Source: Erysipelotrichaceae bacterium
Lineage (GTDB): Bacteria; Bacillota_I; Bacilli_A; Erysipelotrichales; Erysipelotrichaceae
Length of the DNA: 64,000 bases
Reading direction: 5' to 3'
NCBI GenBank assembly: GCA_030526485.1
Contig: JAUNCS010000002.1
Location: forward strand, 30,374-94,373
The notes beneath the pieces were generated by a model. That model had not been told where the DNA came from and searched no databases. It worked only from the letters and a program-made list of their open reading frames with translations. The translations under genes were made by a program, and so were the position numbers. Within the stretch, counting starts at the first letter, position 1; every line of letters begins with the position of its first letter. Positions 51,026-57,561 of this stretch are shown here, one piece after another.

Positions 51026-52408
51026 ATGAATATGAAACATAAACTTATCGGAAATAAAGATTTATATAAAGCAGTATTAATGGTTGCTTTACCAATAATG
51101 CTGCAGAATGCGATTACCAACTTTGTATCACTACTTGATAACCTGATGGTTGGCTCATTAGGTACTCTACAGATGTCGGCCGTATCCATCTCTAATCAGT
51201 TGTTTAATGTCTTTATGTTACTGACGTTTGCCCTATTAAACTCATCAGGTATCTTCTTGGCCCAGTACTGTGGCAAGAAAGATGGCAAAGGCATGGCTAA
51301 CTGCTTCTGGGTAAAGATTTATTCAACAGTTATCTTCTTAATACTGGCTATCACTACTTTCTATATCTTTGGTGATAAACTTGTCAGTCTGTACTTACAC
51401 AACAATGACGCTTCTACCATCGTAGAGACTGCAAACTATGCCCACAATTACATGCGCATCATGCTGGTGGGTTTAGTACCATTTGGCTTTGCCTGCGTCT
51501 TCTCAATGTCTTTAAGAGAAACGGGCAGAACCTTCTTCCCAATGCTGGCCTCTATTATTGCGGTCTTTGTAAATCTCTTCTTTAACTATTGTTTAATCTT
51601 TGGTAAATTAGGCTTTCCACAATATGGAACTTCCGGTGCGGCTATCGCAACTGTCATTGCCAGATATTGTGAAATGCTGCTGGTGTTTATTTATCTGTTA
51701 ATTAATAAACATGAAATTGAATTTATTAAACATCTAAAAGAAGGTTTGGAAATTCCTAAGCTATTAATCAATAGAATCATTTCCAAGGGATCTCCACTTC
51801 TGGTTAATGAAATATTCTATACCATCGGTATTACCATGGTAGCTCAATCATACGCCTATCGCGGTATTGATGCCGTAGCTGCCTACAACATTATTACTAC
51901 TATCGGTAATTTGGCCTTCGTTGCCAATATGGCTTGCGCTAATGCGATAGCTATTATGGTTGGCCAAAAGCTGGGCGCTGGTAAAATAGAAGAAGCGAAA
52001 GAAATGAATACTCAAATTACCTTCTTCTCATTTATGGTAAATATCTGTGTTGGTATCATCCTGATTATGTTCTCAGGCAGGATCCCACACCTATACAACA
52101 CAAGCCTGCACATCAGAGAACTGGCAACTCAGGGACTTATCGTCTATGGTCTATATTGTCCTATCTCTTCTATCTATCTGGCTTGTTACTTCACAATCCG
52201 TGCTGGAGGAAACACTAAGTTGACATTCTTCTTTGATGGCTTCTTCTCGCTGTTTATTTCCTTCCCAATCGCTTTTTTCTTAAGTCGATTCACCAGCTTC
52301 GGTATCATACCAATGTATGCCATTGTCAGTGGAGCTGATATCTTGAAGGTCTGCATTGGCCTAAAACTTATATCATCTGGCAAGTGGGCACGAAACATTG
52401 TTGATTAA
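51026..52408 (+). CDS. MATE-family efflux transporter
   Basis: 460 residues from the ATG at 51026 (another ATG at 51032; a GTG at 51014 overlaps the LysR stop). About 12 helices with MATE patterns: LPIMLQNAITNFVSLLDNLMVGSLGTLQMSAVSIS and SKGSPLLVNEIFYTIGITMVAQSYAYRG. It is translated directly after the LysR regulator, suggesting ligand-induced efflux. Substrate unknown. Confidence 0.9.
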   Translation: MNMKHKLIGNKDLYKAVLMVALPIMLQNAITNFVSLLDNLMVGSLGTLQMSAVSISNQLFNVFMLLTFALLNSSGIFLAQYCGKKDGKGMANCFWVKIYSTVIFLILAITTFYIFGDKLVSLYLHNNDASTIVETANYAHNYMRIMLVGLVPFGFACVFSMSLRETGRTFFPMLASIIAVFVNLFFNYCLIFGKLGFPQYGTSGAAIATVIARYCEMLLVFIYLLINKHEIEFIKHLKEGLEIPKLLINRIISKGSPLLVNEIFYTIGITMVAQSYAYRGIDAVAAYNIITTIGNLAFVANMACANAIAIMVGQKLGAGKIEEAKEMNTQITFFSFMVNICVGIILIMFSGRIPHLYNTSLHIRELATQGLIVYGLYCPISSIYLACYFTIRAGGNTKLTFFFDGFFSLFISFPIAFFLSRFTSFGIIPMYAIVSGADILKVCIGLKLISSGKWARNIVD

Positions 52409-52412
52409 CTTA

Positions 52413-52436
52413 AAAACGACTCAATCGAGTCGTTTT
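52413..52436. terminator. Bidirectional terminator between MATE and the Feo cluster
   Basis: Ten perfect pairs (AAAACGACTC and complement), four-base loop, A/T ends; touches the stop codon of the Cys-rich small gene at 52436. Confidence 0.85.
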
Positions 52437-52582
52437 CATTTCTTTTGACAAGAATTCATACACTGGCCACAATCGCAACCACAAGCACTTTTACCTTGTT
52501 TTTTATTATTTATTAAATGACGAATTATTAAGACGACAATCAATAAAACAATTGAAAGAATAAGATAGTCAATCAGTTTCAT
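52436..52582 (-). CDS. FeoB-associated Cys-rich membrane protein
   Basis: 48 residues from the ATG at 52582, which overlaps the feoB stop in ATGA. One membrane helix (YLILSIVLLIVVLII) then a short tail with the cysteine cluster CGCDCGQC and one more Cys. This matches the small FeoB-associated proteins thought to help deliver or sense iron at the FeoB channel. Last gene of the feo cluster. Confidence 0.88.
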   Translation of the reverse strand: MKLIDYLILSIVLLIVVLIIRHLINNKKQGKSACGCDCGQCMNSCQKK

Positions 52583-54924
52583 AAAATCATCCCAAATATC
52601 AGTTTAAAGATAAAGGCAAACACCCAGGCAATAACACACTGCCATACCAGGACGCCAATAGCCCAGGAAGTACCAACTTCTCTTTTGATTGAGGCGATAG
52701 CTGCAACACATGGCGTATAAAGCAATGAATAAACCATTAAAGTACCGGCCATTAAAGGGGTTAAGACGGCAGTAACACCACCTTCAGCTGCAAACAGCAT
52801 TTCCTGTACCGATACCACGCTTTCCTTGGCCATAAAACCAGAAATAAGGGAAGTACAGATACGCCAATCACCTAAGCCTAAAGGTTTAAATAATGGGGTA
52901 ATCATACCAGCCAAGTTAGCCATAATAGACATTGAACTATCACTTACAATCTGCAAATGCATATCAAAGGTCTGCAAGAACCAGACGACGATAGTAGCTA
53001 ATAAAATTACCGAGAAAGCCTTCTGGATAAAGTCTTTTGCCTTATCCCAAACCAGCTGTAAAGTATTCTTTAAAGTTGGCAAACGATAGTTAGGAAGCTC
53101 CATAACAAATGGTACAGCTTCACCCTTAAACAGGAATTTCTTATAGATAAAGGCAATCAATATACCTACAACAATACCTAATAAATAGATTGAAGTCATG
53201 ATTAGACCGGCATGTTCCTTAAAGAAGGCATTCACAAAGAAGGCATAGATAGGAAGCTTGGCAGTACAAGACATAAATGGTGTTAAAAGGATAGTCATCT
53301 TTCTATCTCTTTTACTAGGCAGGGTTCTTGTCGCCATAACTGCAGGCACTGTACAACCAAAGCCTACCAATAATGGCACTATGCTTCGGCCTGATAAACC
53401 AATCTTTCTTAATAATTTATCCATGAAGAAAGCCACTCTGGCAATATAACCACTGTCTTCTAATAAAGATAAGAAGAAGAACATAGTCACTACTACCGGC
53501 AAGAAACCAATGACACTGCCTACTCCCTCTAAAATGCCGTTAACTATTAAGTCGTGCAGGGTCTCATTAACACCCATATTGGTTAAAGAAACATCAATTA
53601 AGTTAATAAAGGCTTCAATACCCATTTCAAAGATTCCCTGAAACCAGTCACCTATCACGTTAAAAGTTAGATAGAAAACTGCCCCCATTATCAAGATAAA
53701 TAATGGAATGGCTGTATACTTACCAGTCAGAATCTTATCGATTTGAGAGCTTCGCTTGTGTTCCTTACTTTCCTTAGGGCGGATAACGCTTTCTGAGGCT
53801 ACTTTTCTAATAAAAGAGAAACGCATATCAGCAATCGCTGCACTGCGGTCAAGTTTTCTTTCCTTTTCCATCTGTACTGTGATGTGTTCAAGCATTTCCA
53901 GTTCATTTGAATCTAAATGCAGCTGATCAATGATGTTCTGATCACCTTCAATAGACTTGCTGGCAGCAAATCTTCTTGGTAAACCTCTTTCTTCCGCATG
54001 GTCTTCAATCAAGTGACTGACAGCGTGTAAGCCTCGATGCACCGCTCCACCAAAATCATTCTTATCGCAGAAATCCTGTTTCAAAGGCTTTTCCTGATAT
54101 CTGGCAATATGCATGGCATGAGTAATAAGCTCTTCAATACCCTGATTCTTAGCTGCCGAAATTGGAACTACCGGTACACCCAGCATTTCTTCCATTCTAT
54201 TGACATCAATTGAACCACCATTACCCAATAGCTCATCCATCATATTTAAAGCCACAACGACTGGAATATCCATTTCCAAAAGTTGCATAGTCAAATAGAG
54301 ATTTCTATCGATATTAGTCGCATCAACAATATTGATAATCGCATCCGGCTTATTCTGTAAGACAAAGTCCCTGGAAACCAATTCTTCTAAAGAATAAGGA
54401 GACATTGAATAAATACCTGGTAAATCAGTTACTACCGTATTGGGATAGCCAACAATGGCCCCATCTTTGCGGTCAACTGTAACGCCCGGGAAATTTCCAA
54501 CGTGCTGATTTGAACCAGTCAAACGATTAAATAACGTAGTTTTACCACAGTTCTGATTACCAACCAGGGCAAAACTCAAGATATGATCATCTGGTAAGGG
54601 TTCATTGTCCTTACAGTGATGAATACCTGGCTCACCCAGATAAGGGTGGGCAGTCTTGTGCTTATTTGTTTTAATTTCTTCTTTAATATCTTTTTGAATC
54701 TTTCTTACTTCAATCTTGGCTGCATCATCCAGTCTTAAAGTAAGTTCATAATTATGAATTCTCAGTTCAACCGGATCACCCATTGGCGCATACTTAATGA
54801 CTGTAACTTCTGTCCCTGGTATAACGCCCATATCTAAAAAGTGCTGGCGAAGAGCCCCTTCACCACCCACAGTTTCGATTATTCCAGTTTCACCAATCTG
54901 TAAATCTTTTAATGTCATGGCCAT
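52579..54924 (-). CDS. feoAB: FeoA-FeoB fusion, ferrous iron transporter
   Basis: 781 residues from the ATG at 54924, chosen for its GAGGG site. Residues 1-75 are an SH3-like FeoA domain (LKDLQIGETGIIETVGG through LRLDDAAKIEV). After a charged linker, the FeoB G domain starts at 118 with GNQNCGKTT, then FPGVTVD, DLPGIYS and NMMD. The C-terminal half has the Gate-type membrane helices (LLVGFGCTVPAVMATRTL, FMSCTAKLPIY). Imports Fe2+. A small Cys-rich partner follows in ATGA overlap. Confidence 0.95.
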   Translation of the reverse strand: MAMTLKDLQIGETGIIETVGGEGALRQHFLDMGVIPGTEVTVIKYAPMGDPVELRIHNYELTLRLDDAAKIEVRKIQKDIKEEIKTNKHKTAHPYLGEPGIHHCKDNEPLPDDHILSFALVGNQNCGKTTLFNRLTGSNQHVGNFPGVTVDRKDGAIVGYPNTVVTDLPGIYSMSPYSLEELVSRDFVLQNKPDAIINIVDATNIDRNLYLTMQLLEMDIPVVVALNMMDELLGNGGSIDVNRMEEMLGVPVVPISAAKNQGIEELITHAMHIARYQEKPLKQDFCDKNDFGGAVHRGLHAVSHLIEDHAEERGLPRRFAASKSIEGDQNIIDQLHLDSNELEMLEHITVQMEKERKLDRSAAIADMRFSFIRKVASESVIRPKESKEHKRSSQIDKILTGKYTAIPLFILIMGAVFYLTFNVIGDWFQGIFEMGIEAFINLIDVSLTNMGVNETLHDLIVNGILEGVGSVIGFLPVVVTMFFFLSLLEDSGYIARVAFFMDKLLRKIGLSGRSIVPLLVGFGCTVPAVMATRTLPSKRDRKMTILLTPFMSCTAKLPIYAFFVNAFFKEHAGLIMTSIYLLGIVVGILIAFIYKKFLFKGEAVPFVMELPNYRLPTLKNTLQLVWDKAKDFIQKAFSVILLATIVVWFLQTFDMHLQIVSDSSMSIMANLAGMITPLFKPLGLGDWRICTSLISGFMAKESVVSVQEMLFAAEGGVTAVLTPLMAGTLMVYSLLYTPCVAAIASIKREVGTSWAIGVLVWQCVIAWVFAFIFKLIFGMIL

Positions 54925-54948
54925 ATTATATCCCTCAAAAAAATAAAA

Positions 54949-54966
54949 AGGGTTTATGAAAACCCT
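54949..54966 (-). terminator. Intrinsic terminator between the DUF951 gene and feoAB
   Basis: AGGGTTT/AAACCCT, seven pairs, four-base loop, then TTTTATTTTTTT on the minus strand. It overlaps the DUF951 stop and ends just before the feoAB ribosome site. Confidence 0.8.
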
Positions 54967-55171
54967 ATTCTGCAACTTTTTGCGCCTTTTGAATCATTTT
55001 CTTACACTTGCGCTCAAATTCTCTTCTTTCCATCATGACAATGGCACCACATCCTTCACACTTGATTTTGATGTCAGCACCCATTCTGGTTATTTTCCAG
55101 TATGAAGACTTATGACAGGGATGGTCTTTCTTCATCTGAACAATATCATCTAAATCATAATTCTCAATCAT
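54965..55171 (-). CDS. DUF951 small zinc-ribbon-like protein
   Basis: 68 residues with the DUF951 pattern DLDDIVQMKKDHPCHKSSYWKITRMGADIKIKCEGCGAIVMMERREFERK. Cys19 and the CEGC pair may bind zinc. Widely conserved in Firmicutes, function unknown. Three bases after dtd and followed by a terminator, so it ends the mgtE-gtrA-dtd transcript. Confidence 0.9.
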   Translation of the reverse strand: MIENYDLDDIVQMKKDHPCHKSSYWKITRMGADIKIKCEGCGAIVMMERREFERKCKKMIQKAQKVAE

Positions 55172-55174
55172 CTA

Positions 55175-55621
55175 TTAAATCCTTTCTGAATCCATAATAA
55201 TTGTCACTGGACCATCATTCAGTAGTCTGATTTTCATATCAGCGCCAAAGATACCAATTTCAACCTTTAAGCCCAAACTTCTAAGACATTCATTGAAATG
55301 TTCATACAGTTTTGTCGCATCCTCACCCCTCATCGCTAAGTTGAATGAAGGACGATTGCCCTTGGAACAATCAGCATAAAGTGTGAACTGGGAAATCGAT
55401 AAGACATCGCCACCCACATCTTTTAAAGCCAGATTCATCTTGCCCTGTTCATCTTCAAATACTCTCAGTTTGGCAAATTTATTAGCCATCTTTTCAACAA
55501 TTTCCACATTGTCATCTAAACCAATACCTACCAGAACCATAAAGCCGGTCTTGATTTCACCCGTAACAACGCCATCAACTGTACAAGATGCCTCACTTAC
55601 TCTTTGAATTACCAGTCTCAT
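55175..55621 (-). CDS. dtd: D-aminoacyl-tRNA deacylase
   Basis: 148 residues. Hydrolyses D-amino acids and glycine mis-attached to tRNA. Motifs: MRLVIQRVSEASCTVDG, LVGIGLDDN, LSISQFTLYADCSKGNRPSF with the catalytic SQFTL region, and NDGPVTIIMDS with the GP cis-peptide motif near the C-terminus. It abuts the gtrA gene. Confidence 0.97.
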   Translation of the reverse strand: MRLVIQRVSEASCTVDGVVTGEIKTGFMVLVGIGLDDNVEIVEKMANKFAKLRVFEDEQGKMNLALKDVGGDVLSISQFTLYADCSKGNRPSFNLAMRGEDATKLYEHFNECLRSLGLKVEIGIFGADMKIRLLNDGPVTIIMDSERI

Positions 55622-56029
55622 TTATTCACCCTTAAATACAAATAGTTTTGATAATACGTAGTTAGAAAGAATTACTACCACCTGACCAATAACCTTAATA
55701 ATCATTGGATTAAAATGCAGTAATGTAATTCCAACATAAATAATTACTTCTTCTACGCCTAAAGTAGCAAGTCTTGCGCCATAGAAAGAAGTTACTTCCT
55801 TAAATAATTCTTCCTTAGTTGAGGCATTAGAAGTAAAGACATATTTTCTATTTGTCAGGTATGCGAACAGTACGGCAAAGAACCAGGAAATGATATTTGC
55901 CAGATGCTCGTTCATCTTAAGAAGCTGATTACACAAATAGAAGATGACCATACTAACTACAAAAGTACAGCCACCAAAGAATAAATAATTAATCAGCTCT
56001 TTATATTTCTCGTATAGTTTTTTTATCAT
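55622..56029 (-). CDS. GtrA-family membrane protein
   Basis: 135 residues with four membrane helices; family pattern INYLFFGGCTFVVSMVIFYLCN and FAYLTNRKYVFTS, and the C-terminal VILSNYVLSKLFVF. GtrA proteins often move lipid-linked sugars across the membrane or assist cell-wall glycosylation. Overlaps mgtE by four bases. No glycosyltransferase is adjacent, so substrate is open. Confidence 0.88.
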   Translation of the reverse strand: MIKKLYEKYKELINYLFFGGCTFVVSMVIFYLCNQLLKMNEHLANIISWFFAVLFAYLTNRKYVFTSNASTKEELFKEVTSFYGARLATLGVEEVIIYVGITLLHFNPMIIKVIGQVVVILSNYVLSKLFVFKGE

Positions 56030-57363
56030 AGAACACTACTCATTAAAGCTAAAGCGATATTAAAGAAAACCATCAGACTGCAGGCATCAACGATTGTAGT
56101 AATCATTGGTGATGCCATATAAGCTGGATCCAGTTTTAAAGTCTTAGCCAGAATTGGCAGGAAACAACCCAGAGACTTAGCCAATAAAGCAGTAAATACC
56201 AGAGTTGCACCAACAACTACAGCCAGTACTGCATCATGGTACTGGATATAGATTCTTAAGCCCTGAACAAGCGCTAATGTACAACCTACAAGGAAGGCGA
56301 TTCTCGCTTCCTTCCACCAGGCCTTAAAGACATCTTTTGGCTCAATTTCATCAGTAGCCAGGGCTCTGATAATCATAGTAGAAGCCTGTGAACCACAGTT
56401 ACCACCAGTATCCATAATCATTGGAATAAATGATACCAGGATTGGAGTTGCCGCAAAAGCTTCTTCATAACCAGTGATAATACTGCCAGTTACAATACTT
56501 GAAAGCATCAGCACCAGCAACCAGACAATACGGTTACGATACTGTTTTAATACCGGTTCCTTTAAATAAGCTTCTTCAGATGGGGCCATCGCAGCCATCT
56601 TTTCGAAGTCTTCTTCACTTTCTTCAGTCATGACATCGATCGCATCATCGATGGTAACGATACCGACAAGTCTGTTTTCCTTATCAACTACTGGCATCGC
56701 TAAGAAGTCGTACTTATCAAACATCTTGGCAACTTCTTCCTTATCTTCGCCAGTGAAAATGGAAATGACATTATCTTCCATTAAGTCCTTCATCTTTGTT
56801 TCCTTTTCAGCCATCAGAAGTTCCTTAACAGTAACTACACCCACCAGGTGTCTATCGCTATCAGTAATATAAATTGTATAAATAGTTTCCTTATTTAAGC
56901 CTCTTTTTCTGATTCTATCAAAAGCAATCTCTACTGTATCTTCCATGTTCAGGTAAGCATACTCAGTAGTCATGATTGATCCAGCAGAATCATCAGGATA
57001 TCTTAAAATTTCGTTAATAGCTTTTCTCTTGGTTTCTGAAGAGTTCTTTAATACTCTGCTAACCAGATTGGCTGGTAATTCATCAACCAAATCAGCCATA
57101 TCATCGACATACAGCTTTGATACGATACCAGCGATTTCGTTATCACTTAGTATTTCAACCAGATTTTCCTGGGTATCTGGTTCCATACGGGCAAAAATAT
57201 CTGCCGCATCACTCTTCTTAAGCAGTCTAAAAACAACTGCCAGATCTTCTTTTGAAAGTTCATCCAGACATTCCGCAACATCTGATTCATTGGCCTCGCT
57301 TAAAAGAGATTTCAGTTGTTTAAAATCTTCATTAGATAATAATTCAAAAACTTTTTCTATCAT
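56026..57363 (-). CDS. mgtE: Magnesium transporter MgtE
   Basis: 445 residues. An N-terminal helical superfamily domain (LSKEDLAVVFRLLKKSDAADIFARME), two CBS domains (about 135-255, VGVVTVKELL and VGIVTIDDAIDVM), a plug helix, then five membrane helices with the selectivity region MDTGGNCGSQAS. The cytosolic part senses Mg2+ and closes the pore. Its ribosome site lies in a hairpin that overlaps an upstream ORF (57382-57465). Confidence 0.96.
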   Translation of the reverse strand: MIEKVFELLSNEDFKQLKSLLSEANESDVAECLDELSKEDLAVVFRLLKKSDAADIFARMEPDTQENLVEILSDNEIAGIVSKLYVDDMADLVDELPANLVSRVLKNSSETKRKAINEILRYPDDSAGSIMTTEYAYLNMEDTVEIAFDRIRKRGLNKETIYTIYITDSDRHLVGVVTVKELLMAEKETKMKDLMEDNVISIFTGEDKEEVAKMFDKYDFLAMPVVDKENRLVGIVTIDDAIDVMTEESEEDFEKMAAMAPSEEAYLKEPVLKQYRNRIVWLLVLMLSSIVTGSIITGYEEAFAATPILVSFIPMIMDTGGNCGSQASTMIIRALATDEIEPKDVFKAWWKEARIAFLVGCTLALVQGLRIYIQYHDAVLAVVVGATLVFTALLAKSLGCFLPILAKTLKLDPAYMASPMITTIVDACSLMVFFNIALALMSSVL

Positions 57364-57364
57364 G

Positions 57365-57392
57365 CGTCTTTCCTTTCTATTTTAGAAAGACG
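57365..57392 (-). promoter_or_regulatory. Alternative hairpins covering the mgtE ribosome site
   Basis: CGTCTTTC (57385-57392 complement) can pair with GAAAGACG (57365-57372 complement), eight pairs; or CTTTCTA with TAGAAAG (57383-57389 with 57373-57379), seven pairs. Both involve the AGAAAGGA ribosome site of mgtE and include the stop codon of the upstream ORF. Confidence 0.6.
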
Positions 57393-57465
57393 AATCAGAT
57401 GAGTAGTGACTCGAGTACCCATCTATATCCGCCTTATTTGAACTGTTACACAAATGGTCGTCCAT
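57382..57465 (-). CDS. 27-residue mgtE leader peptide
   Basis: ATG at 57465 behind an excellent AAGGAGGG ribosome site, 27 codons, TAA at 57382-57384. The peptide starts MDDH and is rich in Ser and Asp (eight Ser, five Asp), ending SSHYSSDSSF. It lies entirely within the mgtE leader, and its stop codon is inside the hairpin that hides the mgtE ribosome site. Such a layout suggests translational control of mgtE by ribosome progress through the leader. An acidic start could destabilise ribosomes at low Mg2+ (inference). Confidence 0.72.
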   Translation of the reverse strand: MDDHLCNSSNKADIDGYSSHYSSDSSF

Positions 57466-57481
57466 AGTCACCCTCCTTTGC

Positions 57482-57510
57482 ACAATAATTTTATCTTTTT
57501 TTAAAGTCAA
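57482..57510 (-). promoter_or_regulatory. Candidate mgtE promoter
   Basis: On the minus strand TTGACT (57505-57510) and TATTGT (57482-57487) are 17 bases apart, placing the transcript start just before the leader-ORF ribosome site. Confidence 0.5.
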
Positions 57511-57534
57511 TTTCTATAAAAATTTTCAAGAAAA

Positions 57535-57561
57535 AAGAGCTAATGATTAACACCAGCTCTT
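57535..57561 (-). terminator. Intrinsic terminator after the GGDEF-EAL gene
   Basis: AAGAGCT/AGCTCTT, seven pairs, 13-base loop, then TTTTTTCTT on the minus strand; overlaps the stop codon at 57560. Confidence 0.75.

Noticed and set aside
57364..57500. M-box (Mg2+) riboswitch before mgtE
   Set aside because: The probable transcript leader is only about 110 bases and shows none of the M-box conserved loops; it contains a translated ORF instead.
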